Assembly: GCA_029213045.1 (NCBI GenBank)
Contig: JARGPN010000009.1
Coordinates: 248,001 to 312,000 of the forward strand
Direction of reading: 5' to 3'
Length of the DNA: 64,000 nucleotides
DNA from: Alcanivoracaceae bacterium
GTDB lineage: Bacteria > Pseudomonadota > Gammaproteobacteria > Pseudomonadales > Alcanivoracaceae
In this document: positions 38,117 to 47,619 of the stretch, in pieces
Layout: the number at the start of each line of letters is the position of its first letter
How positions within the stretch are numbered: position 1 is the first letter of the stretch
The notes under the pieces: model-generated
Seen by the model: the letters and a program-made list of their open reading frames with translations, nothing else
Told to the model about the DNA's origin: nothing
Databases searched by the model: none
Position numbers and translations under genes: made by a program

Positions 38117-39100
38117 TCAACTGAGTGAAAGCTGAGCGCCTTCAGGCCGCTCCGCCGACTGCAAAGACTTGCTTATTGCGTTCGCAACAGCAGCAGGCGC
38201 CGTGCTACAGGCCGTAGCAAATACACGCTCGCGGCGATGGGGGTCCATCATATTAAACCCAAATGCGCCGAGATCTTCCGCCGTGGGCTCCAACCTAATC
38301 ACCCTTATGCCCGCGCGCTCTAATTGGGCAATTTCACGATTCACTACATTCGTCATATAACGCCGGACCCGCCGCTCAATTTTTTCCAAACGCGAGCGTG
38401 GATTGTCCATCGACGCAGCCGCCATGGGTGTCAGGACAATGGCCTCTTCGATATCGGTACCGATCAACATATCCGCTGACGCCGGCGACGCAATGCCACC
38501 ATCCAAAAACTCGCGTCCTGCCCAACTTACCGGCGGGCACCAACTCGGCACCGCATAGGACGCACACACGGCGCGGTTCAAAGGAATATCCGCTGCGTAA
38601 TCACGCCCCAACACCACACGCTCGCCGGTTGCGGCATCAACCACAACAATCCAAGTCGCCTTATGTTTTGTCCACTGACCCGCAGGCACCACTGAATCAA
38701 TTAAATCCATAAAGGGCTGCATGTTCATATTGCCGCGTGGCAACAATCCAGCAATCGCGGTGATCGGACTGACTTCGCCTTTGATGCCTTTCCACAGCAA
38801 CGGCATCGCAGTGAACTGTCCTTTCGGCACTGGCGGAAAAGCACCACCTGTGTCCGTGTCATGATTCCAGAAACAATCAGCGGCGGTATTTTTCTCACTT
38901 GCCACCATTCGCTCAACAGAGACACCGGCGGAAAGCAGCGCCGCCAATACAGAACCCGCAGACGTGCCAATTAAAATATCGGCACTTCGCGCGTCCCAAT
39001 TAAGTTGTTTTTGCAACGCTTCAAGAGTCGCTATTTGCCATGCCGCGCCTGCGACACCGCCACACCCTAGTACTAACGCTCGCTTAGGCTGAAGCACCAA
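38117..39100 (-). CDS. Patatin-like phospholipase
   Basis: 327 aa. Start at TTG 39100 or GTG 39097. Oxyanion-hole glycine motif LGCGGVAGAAW, nucleophile S47 in GTSAG and catalytic Asp (about D200) in LDGGIASP make the Ser-Asp dyad complete. No signal peptide, so it acts inside the cell on lipids or acyl esters. It overlaps the monooxygenase gene by 17 bases. An esterase cleaving the ester made by a Baeyer-Villiger enzyme would fit this pairing. Confidence 0.9.
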   Translation of the reverse strand: MVLQPKRALVLGCGGVAGAAWQIATLEALQKQLNWDARSADILIGTSAGSVLAALLSAGVSVERMVASEKNTAADCFWNHDTDTGGAFPPVPKGQFTAMPLLWKGIKGEVSPITAIAGLLPRGNMNMQPFMDLIDSVVPAGQWTKHKATWIVVVDAATGERVVLGRDYAADIPLNRAVCASYAVPSWCPPVSWAGREFLDGGIASPASADMLIGTDIEEAIVLTPMAAASMDNPRSRLEKIERRVRRYMTNVVNREIAQLERAGIRVIRLEPTAEDLGAFGFNMMDPHRRERVFATACSTAPAAVANAISKSLQSAERPEGAQLSLS

Positions 39101-40679
39101 CCACCTCCGAATTCTGCTTAGATAATGACGTGATATTCTCGTCTAAACTGCTTTCTAGTTCGGGCATGATAAAATAATTCTCTTCGTCAAATTTATCCAA
39201 TAAGCGCTTCATGGTCAGCGTGCTCCACGGAAAACCAATACTGTTTTTTCCATTGGCATCAATATAGTAGCTGGAGCAGCCGCCAGTATTCCAAACCGTG
39301 CCCTGTAATGCCGCCTGAACTTGTTCGTTGTAGGCGGCCTGTGCCGAGCCGCGCACTTCAATACGCATTAACTGTCGTTCTCGCATCGTACGCAGCGCAC
39401 TCATGGCATATTTTAACTGCGCCTCAATCACAATAAAGGCAGAATTATGACCAATCGCCAAATTGGGCCCGAGGATTAAAAACAAGTTAGGAAAACCAGA
39501 AATAGTGCTTCCCCGATATGCCTCTGGGCTTCCAGCCCATACTTCGGATAGCAAACGACCATCCTTACCGCGAACATGATGCGCAATCGGCTGGTCAGAC
39601 ACATGGAAACCTGTGCCAAGAATAATCACATCCACTTCGCGTTCACTGCCGTCTTCACCGATCAGTGTATTTCCGCGAATTTCTTTTACGCCTGTCGCGA
39701 ACACCTCAACATTCTGTTGTGCTAACGCGGGATAATAATTATTCGACATCAATACGCGTTTGCAGCCCAAGGTATAATTAGGTGTGACGATGTCGCGAAG
39801 CTTAGGATCTCGTACCGCCCAACGAATATGCGCACGTGCCAATCTTTCAACCTGCTTCAACAACGTTGGGCGACGAAAACCAATACCAAAGGTTTCAAAA
39901 CCCGCGTAAATGGCATTGCGCAGTGCTTCTTTTACCATCGGTAAGCCGAGCAAACGTCGCTGCAAGGGCGGCAATGAACTATCCATTTTCGGCAGAATCC
40001 ACTGCGGGGTGCGCTGATAAACCTTTAACTCGCTGACTAAAGGCTGAATCTCAGGAACGAACTGAATAGCTGACGCCCCGGTGCCAATCACCGCCACACG
40101 CTTACCGGTTAGATCAACGTCATGCTTCCAATGAGAGGAATGAAACATCTCCCCAGAGAATTCATGTAGGCCTGGCAAATTAGGGATGATCGGCGCATGG
40201 AGGTATCCAGTGCAGGAAATAATACTGCGTGCATGCCAAGTCGCTTTCGCCGTGGTCACAACCCAATGACACGCCTTGTCGTCCCAGTAACTCTCTTGCG
40301 CAGGTTCACCAAAACGAATAAACGATTCAATCTGGTGACGACGCGCAGTGTCTTCCACGTAATCAAGAATTTCCGGTTGGCCCGCAAAAACACGAGTCCA
40401 GTCAGATTTCTGTGCGAACGAAAAAGAGTACAAGGCGGACGGCACATCACACGCACAACCAGGATAGGTATTGTCGCGCCAAGTTCCGCCTAGTGACTTC
40501 GCCTTTTCCAACACAACAAAATTAGAAACGCCTTCTTTCTGCAAACGAATTGCGGCACCGATGCCACTGATGCCTGCACCCACGACAAGCACCTCTACTT
40601 CTTTTATGGGTAAAGATGCGTTTTCCACTTTACGTTTAGATGAGGTTACGTTGCGGGGCTTCGTTTTAGCAGCCGTCAT
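39084..40679 (-). CDS. Flavin monooxygenase, Baeyer-Villiger type
   Basis: 531 aa. A basic 25-residue leader, then the FAD Rossmann motif VVGAGISGIGAAIRL, GGTWRDNTYPGCACDVPS typical of BVMOs, the fingerprint FSGEMFHSSHW (FxGxxxHxxxW), and the NADPH Rossmann motif VAVIGTGASAIQF. It inserts oxygen next to a carbonyl, giving an ester. Genes on both sides (SDR to make the ketone, patatin to cleave the ester) form a plausible alcohol, ketone, ester, acid route. Confidence 0.92.
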   Translation of the reverse strand: MTAAKTKPRNVTSSKRKVENASLPIKEVEVLVVGAGISGIGAAIRLQKEGVSNFVVLEKAKSLGGTWRDNTYPGCACDVPSALYSFSFAQKSDWTRVFAGQPEILDYVEDTARRHQIESFIRFGEPAQESYWDDKACHWVVTTAKATWHARSIISCTGYLHAPIIPNLPGLHEFSGEMFHSSHWKHDVDLTGKRVAVIGTGASAIQFVPEIQPLVSELKVYQRTPQWILPKMDSSLPPLQRRLLGLPMVKEALRNAIYAGFETFGIGFRRPTLLKQVERLARAHIRWAVRDPKLRDIVTPNYTLGCKRVLMSNNYYPALAQQNVEVFATGVKEIRGNTLIGEDGSEREVDVIILGTGFHVSDQPIAHHVRGKDGRLLSEVWAGSPEAYRGSTISGFPNLFLILGPNLAIGHNSAFIVIEAQLKYAMSALRTMRERQLMRIEVRGSAQAAYNEQVQAALQGTVWNTGGCSSYYIDANGKNSIGFPWSTLTMKRLLDKFDEENYFIMPELESSLDENITSLSKQNSEVVGASA

Positions 40680-40713
40680 AAGTGTTTCCTTTCTACTAAG
40701 ATTTAGAAAAAGA

Positions 40714-41556
40714 TTAATTACGCGATTTTTCTAATGAGTTTATCCGTTTGGTATAGCTAGCACGGGCTGTGTGATCGATATCTTCAAGAATGCGTCGATC
40801 CCCAAAGAACCGGCGCGCACTTCGTAAAACCCAACTCGGAGTAATCCCCTGCAACGCAGGCACTGCATCGAGATAACGCGGCACCGTTACCGTCGTTAAA
40901 TTTTTTGTAAGTGCTTCAACGACAGCATCCGCCACGTCTTCGGGTGATGCTGTTGGAATACCGCGCCCTGCGTCATCGGTACCAGACGCTAATTCAGTAG
41001 TTACCTTTGACGGGCACACCGCAGTGAAATGTAAACCGCTATCGCGATATTCCTCGCGCAAGGTTTCGGTTAATCCCATTACCGCAAATTTAGTAGCGCA
41101 GTAGACCGCCAAACCGGGTACCGCTATGTGCCCCGCTAACGACGCCACGTTGACGATATGCCCACGTCGTCGCTGAATCATGCTGGGCATGACCACCTTG
41201 CAACCAATAATCACGCCACGAAGATTAATGTCGATTTGCGTATCGCTGGTGACATCGGTTTCCGCCAAAAAATCACCCGCCGGCATAATGCCCGCATTGT
41301 TAATCAGAATATCGATTGCGCCGAGTGCCTTTTCAGTGGACTGAATAAAACCTTCGAACGACGCGCGATCTCGCACGTCTAACGCAAACCCTTGGCCATT
41401 TAATTCGGCCGCAGCACGCTTCGCCAAATCGGCATCAATGTCACCAATACTAACTCGCGCTCCCACAGCCGCGAGTGCCTGAGCAATGGCCAAACCAATA
41501 CCGCGACCACCACCAGTAACCGCGACCACCGCTCCTTGAAGCTTCTCTCCAGACAT
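40714..41556 (-). CDS. SDR-family oxidoreductase (SadH-like)
   Basis: 280 aa. TGGGRGIGLAIAQAL coenzyme motif, NNAGIM, catalytic Ser in NVASLAGHIAV, YCATKFAVMG with Tyr and Lys, and a longer C-terminal tail (about 230-280) than classical SDRs, as in the SadH-like members of mycobacterial mymA clusters. First gene of the minus-strand unit SDR, monooxygenase, patatin. Divergent from the AraC regulator across 410 bases that hold REP repeats. Confidence 0.9.
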   Translation of the reverse strand: MSGEKLQGAVVAVTGGGRGIGLAIAQALAAVGARVSIGDIDADLAKRAAAELNGQGFALDVRDRASFEGFIQSTEKALGAIDILINNAGIMPAGDFLAETDVTSDTQIDINLRGVIIGCKVVMPSMIQRRRGHIVNVASLAGHIAVPGLAVYCATKFAVMGLTETLREEYRDSGLHFTAVCPSKVTTELASGTDDAGRGIPTASPEDVADAVVEALTKNLTTVTVPRYLDAVPALQGITPSWVLRSARRFFGDRRILEDIDHTARASYTKRINSLEKSRN

Positions 41557-41707
41557 ACTTTCGACTCCGATGACGACCCGTTATGAATATTGTCATTGAT
41601 GGATGGCAGTGTAGACACCTTGTAGCGCTCCCCGTGATACCCACAAACGCCATATTGCATATCATTATGGGCCACATATATGATGGCCTGTAATGCTAAG
41701 CACTCGT

Positions 41708-41897
41708 GTCGGAGCTTGCGTGCAAGTGATGACGGCACCAATCAAAAAACCAAACCGCCGGCAATCAGGCGGGGAAACGAGAAGCTTGAGTATTTGCCAA
41801 CGCACTATCGCTTGCGGGCAAGCTCCCACAAAACGCCAAAAGCACACCCACACCATAAAAAAGTCTCGGCCCATGTGGGAGCTTGCCTGCAAGCGAT
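41708..41897. repeat. REP doublet (REPIN), copy B, with a degenerate right arm upstream
   Basis: Left arm 41806-41829 and right arm 41875-41897 are inverted repeats (22 of 24 bases, core GTGGGAGCTTGCCTGCAAGC) with a 45-base spacer, the same spacing as copy A 5 kb away. A degenerate right arm at 41708-41730 matches 20 of 23 bases and is followed by the same tail (CCGCCGGCAATCAG). After 41897 a third, weaker tail copy reads GCCGCCTGCAAACAG. The element lies in the promoter region between the SDR and AraC genes (gap 41557-41966). Confidence 0.85.
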
Positions 41898-41966
41898 TAC
41901 CACGCTCATTAAACTCAGTGCCGCCTGCAAACAGGTGCCAACACAAAACGAAAAACCGGAACTGCC

Positions 41967-43022
41967 ATGCGCACACCTAAACACCCATTCGATTTTAATC
42001 GCCCGACCATTTCCATTGCCTATTTGCAGTTAATGGTCGAGCTAATGAACGAACGCGGCATTTCAGCGCAGGCGCTCCTACGAGATATTCCTCTTGATAT
42101 CGCATTCCTTGAAAAGCCCGAAGCACGAATGTCTTCTTACCAATGGTCGCTGGTTATTCTGCGCGCGCAGCTGCTCAGCCGCGAACCGGGTCTAGGTTAT
42201 GAATATGGCCTTCGTATGCGCCCTACTGTTCACGGCGTATTAGGTTACGCAGCAATGAGCGCCGCATCGCTTCGGCAAGCACAAGAAATTTCCATACGCT
42301 ACATGCAAGTGCGGCAATCGGGTTTCAGCATGCAATGCCGCGAGCAAAACGATATGGCCGAACTGTGCGTCACCGAAACGTCACCCATTCCCATTCTTCG
42401 CACGTTTTACTACGAAAATATTTTGCTTGGGATTGCGCGAACCACTGCTGTATTACTCGGCAGAGAACTGGAATCTTTTAATGACATCGAAATTTGTTTC
42501 GATTGGCCGGAGCCAGACTACTTCAATAGCTGGCGCGAAAAATTGCCCACTGTTCACTTCGGTCAGCGCGAAAATCTAGTGCGCTTCCCCCAGCATTACC
42601 AAGATATGCGTCCTGTACTGGCCGACCCGCTTGCCTCACAGCAAGCAATCGCGTTATGCGAAACCGAGCTTTCACTGGCGGTAACCCAACAAGCAGACAT
42701 CACACTCAGAGTCCGCAACGCGTTAATGTTGCGACGTGAAAACGGCTATCCGAACCTCGACGATATTGCGCAGCAGCTCCACCTTTCCACGCGCACACTC
42801 AAACGCAAACTTCAGCAGCAAGGCACTTCATTTTTATTATTGTTAGAGGAAGCACGCCGTCGAGATGCGCAGAATTTATTGCTGCATTCGAAGATGGCCA
42901 TTCAGGCAATTGCCTCCCGTTTGGGCTACCAAAACCCAGCCAACTTCTCCCGTGCGTTCAGCAAATGGACCGGCGAAGCCCCCGCGCACTACCGCCAGCG
43001 CATGCGTCCTAGCCTCACGTAA
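41967..43022 (+). CDS. AraC-family regulator (VirS/OruR type)
   Basis: 351 aa. The N-terminal ligand domain (about 20-215) contains LGYEYGLRMRPTVHGVLGYA, seen in VirS-type regulators; the C-terminal AraC DNA-binding domain (about 245-345) has IAQQLHLSTRTLKRKLQQQG and IASRLGYQNPANFSRAFSKW. It diverges from the SDR, monooxygenase and patatin genes, as virS does from mymA in mycobacteria, and is their likely regulator. Confidence 0.9.
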   Translation: MRTPKHPFDFNRPTISIAYLQLMVELMNERGISAQALLRDIPLDIAFLEKPEARMSSYQWSLVILRAQLLSREPGLGYEYGLRMRPTVHGVLGYAAMSAASLRQAQEISIRYMQVRQSGFSMQCREQNDMAELCVTETSPIPILRTFYYENILLGIARTTAVLLGRELESFNDIEICFDWPEPDYFNSWREKLPTVHFGQRENLVRFPQHYQDMRPVLADPLASQQAIALCETELSLAVTQQADITLRVRNALMLRRENGYPNLDDIAQQLHLSTRTLKRKLQQQGTSFLLLLEEARRRDAQNLLLHSKMAIQAIASRLGYQNPANFSRAFSKWTGEAPAHYRQRMRPSLT

Positions 43023-43340
43023 TCAACCCGATATGAAATGATCACAAAATAAACAGTGCTATTAGTGTGATGGCTGTGTTATCGTGCCGCCGCCTTATCC
43101 GATCCAACGAACGGATAACGCCAGCGACATCGTTATTGCCTGCCTTGTATTACTTCTCGCGCAGCGCTCCCCCTCTCGGGAACCCATACCGGATGCCGCA
43201 CACGCCCTTCAACGCTTAACAGCGAACTGCGGCGACTAACCGGCAAAGCGGCGACCCGAACTGATTCAGCTCGACCAACTGCCCCGCCAAATTCATCCTA
43301 TATTCAGGCCCGAGCTTTCGCGCCTGCGAGGAATCGTTTC
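43023..43340 (+). other. Long untranslated stretch before rhlE
   Basis: 318 bases without a gene. A 7-bp hairpin TTATCCG / CGGATAA lies at 43095-43118 soon after a run that could hold a promoter. The remainder is GC-rich with no T tract. RNA helicase genes often have long regulated leaders; that this one does is only a guess. Confidence 0.35.
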
Positions 43341-44642
43341 ATGTTATTTACCGAACTCGGTCTATCCGAACCATTGCTACGCGCCATTACTGAAAAAGGC
43401 TACACACAGCCATCACCTATTCAGGCGCAAGCTATTCCCGTTATTTTAAAAGGTGGCGACCTAATGGCCGCAGCCCAAACCGGCACAGGTAAAACCGCCG
43501 GCTTTACGCTGCCATTGCTGCACCGTCTTGCCTCCGGCAAGCGCGCTCGCAGCAACCATGCTCGCGCACTTGTGCTCACCCCTACGCGCGAACTTGCCGC
43601 GCAGGTACACGACAGCGTTGAAGCCTATGGCAAAAACTTGCCGCTCAATTCAGCCGTGGTATTCGGTGGCGTCAAAATTAATCCACAAATGATGAAGTTG
43701 CGTAAAGGTGCTGACATTCTTGTCGCGACGCCAGGTCGTTTGTTGGATTTATATCAACAAAACGCGGTGAACTTTGACGACCTAGAAGTGTTGGTCCTCG
43801 ACGAAGCGGATCGCATGCTCGACATGGGCTTTATTCGCGACATCAAAAAAATCTTGGCGTTGCTGCCTAAGCGCCGTCAAAACCTTTTGTTCTCTGCGAC
43901 CTTCTCTGATGACATTCGCGGCCTGGCCAAAGGGCTATTGAACGATCCAGTAGAAATCAATGTTACGCCCCGCAATACCACCGCTGAAACAGTGCAACAC
44001 AAATTGCACCCAGTTGATCAGCGTCGTAAAGCCGAGCTGCTTATTCAATTGATTCTGGATAACAATTGGCACCAAGCATTGGTGTTTAGCCGCACCAAGC
44101 ACGGCGCAAATAAATTGGCCACTCAATTAGAGAAAGCCAATATTCCTTCTGCCGCGATTCATGGCAACAAAAGCCAAAACCAGCGCACAAAAGCCTTGGC
44201 CGATTTCAAGCAAGGCAAAGTGCAAATTTTGGTGGCCACCGATATCGCCGCTCGCGGTATTGATATCGATCAACTGCCGCAAGTTGTTAACTTCGATTTA
44301 CCAAACGTGCCTGAGGATTATGTGCATCGCATCGGTCGTACTGGCCGCGCTGGCGCAACAGGCAAAGCGATCTCGTTGGTAAGCGTTGATGAACGCAAGC
44401 AACTGCGTGATATCGAACGCCTGCTGAATAAGCCGATCGAAAAGGAAACCATTGCCGGGTTTGAGCCGCAGGATGCGCCGTCAAACAATCCAGCGCCGAA
44501 TCGCTCAAGCAAACCACGCACGAGTAATCGCCGTAATGACGCCAATGGCCGTCGCACTAGCTCCCCACAGGGCCAGCGCACCTCTCGCGGCAACGCGCAG
44601 AATGGCCAACAAGCGCGTCAACGCACCGCCCGCGCTAGCTAA
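43341..44642 (+). CDS. rhlE: ATP-dependent DEAD-box RNA helicase RhlE
   Basis: 433 aa. Q motif [14 protein letters not shown], motif [10 protein letters not shown], Ia [32 protein letters not shown], and motif [12 protein letters not shown] are all intact. The C-terminal 60 residues are a basic, Asn/Arg/Gln-rich disordered tail ([19 protein letters not shown]) that binds RNA. It acts in ribosome assembly and mRNA turnover. RhlE rather than SrmB or DbpA by the opening [16 protein letters not shown]. Confidence 0.93.
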   Translation: MLFTELGLSEPLLRAITEKGYTQPSPIQAQAIPVILKGGDLMAAAQTGTGKTAGFTLPLLHRLASGKRARSNHARALVLTPTRELAAQVHDSVEAYGKNLPLNSAVVFGGVKINPQMMKLRKGADILVATPGRLLDLYQQNAVNFDDLEVLVLDEADRMLDMGFIRDIKKILALLPKRRQNLLFSATFSDDIRGLAKGLLNDPVEINVTPRNTTAETVQHKLHPVDQRRKAELLIQLILDNNWHQALVFSRTKHGANKLATQLEKANIPSAAIHGNKSQNQRTKALADFKQGKVQILVATDIAARGIDIDQLPQVVNFDLPNVPEDYVHRIGRTGRAGATGKAISLVSVDERKQLRDIERLLNKPIEKETIAGFEPQDAPSNNPAPNRSSKPRTSNRRNDANGRRTSSPQGQRTSRGNAQNGQQARQRTARAS

Positions 44643-44658
44643 ACGAAGCGAACGTGTA

Positions 44659-44690
44659 AATGTCGTGGGGCGTTCGTGCCCTACGACATT
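44659..44690. terminator. Hairpin after rhlE
   Basis: AATGTCGT pairs with ACGACATT and GGGGC with GCCCT (one G-U), giving about 13 bp around GTTCGT. There is no T run, so it is a weak terminator or a 3'-end stabiliser. It starts 16 bases after the rhlE stop. Confidence 0.5.
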
Positions 44691-44835
44691 CATTGATAGC
44701 TGTTCCGCTAACCTCTAATACCCGCCAGTTCACACTCCTTATCGATTTGCTCATTCAGACTTTCATCGCCGCAATAGAAAGCGGTAGGCTAAGCACCTCG
44801 CCGCCCATTCATTCGTCGAAGAAACTCTGTCCGCT

Positions 44836-45537
44836 ATGAAAAGAATTGTGATCGCACTCATTACCACACTGCTTTGCCAACTGGCATCAGCGTCCGCGTC
44901 CGCGAACTGGGAGCTTGTGCGCGAAGCCAAACAACGCGACGACGTTAAAACGTGGGAGCGGCCCGTCCCTGGCAACTCGCTCAATGCCTTTAAAGGCATT
45001 ATCGAAGTGCCGCACAACATGCTCACCGTGCTTGCTGTACTTGGCGATATCGAAAAATTTCCCGAATGGGTTTATCAATGCGATGGCGCCAACCTGTTGC
45101 CGGAATTTGGTCACGATGTTGCCTATGTTCATATCGCCGGCATTTGGCCCGTGAGTGCACGAGATATCGTCACACGAACCAAACTGTCACAAGATCCAAA
45201 CACTCTCACCATCACCATGCACTCCGTTGCAGAACCCGACCTACTGCCCAAACAAAAAGGCACTGTAAGACTGCCGGCTCTGGATAACAGTTTTGTTCTC
45301 GAGCCAATGGCAGACGGCTGGACGCGTGTGACCTTCGAAACCTTCGTCGATCCGGGAGGCTTTATTCCGTCATGGCTAGCAAACGTTGTCGCGACACGTG
45401 CACCGCGCGATACGCTAAAAGGCATGTATAAAATGATGGCGGACGAGAAATATCACATTGAGTCAGCCGAACAGCTACCCGAACAATTCGAAGGCACAGA
45501 AAAAATGGCCTTTCCTGACAGCAAGGTCATTCAGTAG
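44836..45537 (+). CDS. Exported START-domain lipid-binding protein
   Basis: 233 aa. Signal peptide (MKRIVIALITTLLCQLASASASA) and a START/polyketide-cyclase fold: NWELVREAKQRDDVKTWER, IEKFPEWVYQCDGANLL, ARDIVTRTKLSQDP and WTRVTFETFVDPGGFIPSWL. These periplasmic proteins bind sterols or other hydrophobic ligands. No family beyond START can be assigned. The next gene is convergent; the flavin monooxygenase downstream could share a hydrophobic substrate. Confidence 0.85.
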   Translation: MKRIVIALITTLLCQLASASASANWELVREAKQRDDVKTWERPVPGNSLNAFKGIIEVPHNMLTVLAVLGDIEKFPEWVYQCDGANLLPEFGHDVAYVHIAGIWPVSARDIVTRTKLSQDPNTLTITMHSVAEPDLLPKQKGTVRLPALDNSFVLEPMADGWTRVTFETFVDPGGFIPSWLANVVATRAPRDTLKGMYKMMADEKYHIESAEQLPEQFEGTEKMAFPDSKVIQ

Positions 45538-45598
45538 TGATAGCGTGGTCTCCGCCCCCCACTGATTCGCATTAATATGCGCTTGCTGATACATACCG

Positions 45599-45850
45599 TT
45601 ATTTCCCAGAGACACACCACAGCGCTATCAGAGGCGCTAAATTAAACAGAAAAATAGCTATTTTATACGCCGCAATACCGCCGTAATTCACCGCGTGAAA
45701 CGTTGAAAGCGGCACATCAAACATTCTTTTATGCAGCCGATACATCCAATCCCGCGCAAAAAAGTACATGCCTGACCAAAGCAACAGAACGGCATAATTA
45801 ATCAGAGCGCAGTACAGCAGCACCTGAATTAACCCGTTAAAATGGCTCAT
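45599..45850 (-). CDS. DUF6868-type small membrane protein
   Basis: 83 aa from the ATG opening MSHFNGLIQVLLYCALINYA at 45850. Two membrane helices (about 8-28 and 58-80) separated by the conserved RDWMYRLHKRMFDVPLSTFH. It matches the pattern of DUF6868 proteins in gammaproteobacteria, which have no known role. A 13-codon extension upstream lacks similarity and was not used. Confidence 0.78.
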   Translation of the reverse strand: MSHFNGLIQVLLYCALINYAVLLLWSGMYFFARDWMYRLHKRMFDVPLSTFHAVNYGGIAAYKIAIFLFNLAPLIALWCVSGK

Positions 45851-46059
45851 CACATTCTTCCCTTCGCTCGCTAACACCAGTGCACACAGCATACTCTCCT
45901 GCCTTGCGAACGCGTAAACACTTGTAAATCAACACTCTAGTGGGTTCTGCTTGGCGTGTTGTGACACCCGAATGGCCTGTTTGCGCAGGGACTCAACGCA
46001 TGGCGCTGTGGCAGTATGGTCGGCCTATAAAGAATTGATTCACGTTGGGAGAGAATACC

Positions 46060-47556
46060 GTGGCAACTGAACATGTTGATGTACTGATTGTAGGCGCCGG
46101 CCTATCCGGTATCGGAGCGGCTCGCCATTTGCAGCAGGAATGCCCGAATAAATCGTACGCCATTCTTGAAGGCCGCAGTGCCATGGGCGGCACCTGGGAT
46201 TTATTCCGCTATCCTGGCATTCGTTCCGATTCCGACATGTACACGCTCGGTTATAACTTCCGTCCTTGGACCAATAAAAAAGCCATTGCTGACGGTTCTG
46301 ACATTCGCCAATACGTGAAGGATGCGGCCAAAGAATACGGTATCGATCAACAGATTCGCTTTAACCATTTAGTCAAAGACAGCAGCTGGTCTAGTGAAAC
46401 ATCCCAATGGACGGTAAAAGCTGAGCATAACGGGAAGAGCGTTACTTTTACCTGCAACTTTTTAATGATGTGCAGCGGCTATTACCGCTACGACAAAGGC
46501 TACACGCCAGACTTCCCAGGCCTTGATCAATTCAAAGGCCAAGTGGTCCACCCTCAGCACTGGCCTGAAGATTTAGATTACAACGGCAAAAAAGTCGTCG
46601 TGATTGGCAGTGGCGCGACAGCCATTACCCTCATTCCATCGATGACCGACAAAGCAGCACACGTCACCATGCTGCAACGCACGCCTACCTACGTTTTGTC
46701 TATTCCTGGCAACGATGCACTGGCTAACGGCATGCGTAAATTCTTGCCAGAAAAACTAGCCTATCGCTTAACTCGCGTTAAAAATGTATCGCTCGCCACG
46801 TTCTTGTACGAGCTGAGTCGTCGTCGGCCCGAATTTGTGAAGAAAATTATTCGCACGCAGCAACGCGCACTACTTGGTAAAGATTTCGACATCGACAAAC
46901 ACTTTACCCCGCCCTATAACCCATGGGATCAACGCATGTGCATCGTTCCCAATGGCGATTTATACAAAGCGTTGCGCAAAGGCAAAGCGTCTATTGCGAC
47001 AGACCATATTGATACGTTCACCGCAAACGGCATTAAATTGAAATCCGGTGAAGTGCTTGAAGCCGATATCGTCATCACCGCTACCGGCCTCGATCTTGTT
47101 GCACTGGGCAACACCAACATGTCTGTAGACGGCGAAAAAGTGGTTCCCGCCAACCACTTTAGCTACAAAGGCATGATGCTCAGCGATGTACCGAACATGG
47201 TCTCCGTGATCGGGTACACTAACGCGTCATGGACACTCAAAGCAGATTTAACCAGCGAATACACGTGCCGTTTAATCAATCACATGGATAAAAATGGTTT
47301 CACCTATTGCGCTCCTCGCAATACGCACGGTGAAGAAGCCGCAGCGCCACTGCTAGATTTAAGCTCTGGCTATGTTCAGCGCTCAATTGACCAGTTCCCC
47401 AAACAAGGCAATGAAGCACCGTGGAAGGTTTATCAAAACTACGCCCTAGACTTAATGAAAATGCGTCATTCGAGCGTTGTTGATGAGTTTATGGAATTTG
47501 GTAAATCGGCAAAAAAATCTAGCAAAGAAAAATCGCGAGAGCGGCTAGCGAGTTAA
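46060..47556 (+). CDS. Flavin-containing monooxygenase, Baeyer-Villiger type
   Basis: 498 aa from GTG 46060, behind GGGAGAG; a TTG five codons earlier is less likely. FAD motif IVGAGLSGIGAARHL, GGTWDLFRYPGIRSDSDM, BVMO fingerprint FKGQVVHPQHWPED and NADPH motif VVVIGSGATAITL. The GGTWDLFRYPGIRSDSDM form places it with the EthA/MymA-like branch rather than with the monooxygenase at 39.1-40.7 kb. It oxidises hydrophobic ketones or aldehydes. Single gene with its own terminator. Confidence 0.92.
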   Translation: MATEHVDVLIVGAGLSGIGAARHLQQECPNKSYAILEGRSAMGGTWDLFRYPGIRSDSDMYTLGYNFRPWTNKKAIADGSDIRQYVKDAAKEYGIDQQIRFNHLVKDSSWSSETSQWTVKAEHNGKSVTFTCNFLMMCSGYYRYDKGYTPDFPGLDQFKGQVVHPQHWPEDLDYNGKKVVVIGSGATAITLIPSMTDKAAHVTMLQRTPTYVLSIPGNDALANGMRKFLPEKLAYRLTRVKNVSLATFLYELSRRRPEFVKKIIRTQQRALLGKDFDIDKHFTPPYNPWDQRMCIVPNGDLYKALRKGKASIATDHIDTFTANGIKLKSGEVLEADIVITATGLDLVALGNTNMSVDGEKVVPANHFSYKGMMLSDVPNMVSVIGYTNASWTLKADLTSEYTCRLINHMDKNGFTYCAPRNTHGEEAAAPLLDLSSGYVQRSIDQFPKQGNEAPWKVYQNYALDLMKMRHSSVVDEFMEFGKSAKKSSKEKSRERLAS

Positions 47557-47565
47557 ATCGGCAGT

Positions 47566-47599
47566 AAAAAAGAACGCCTCAAATGAGGCGTTCTTTTTT
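47566..47599. terminator. Terminator after the second monooxygenase
   Basis: AAAAAAGAACGCCTC, AAAT loop, and its exact complement (15 bp) with a T run. Bidirectional with respect to convergent ada. Confidence 0.92.
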
Positions 47600-47619
47600 T
47601 TCATCAGTCATCGCTATTA

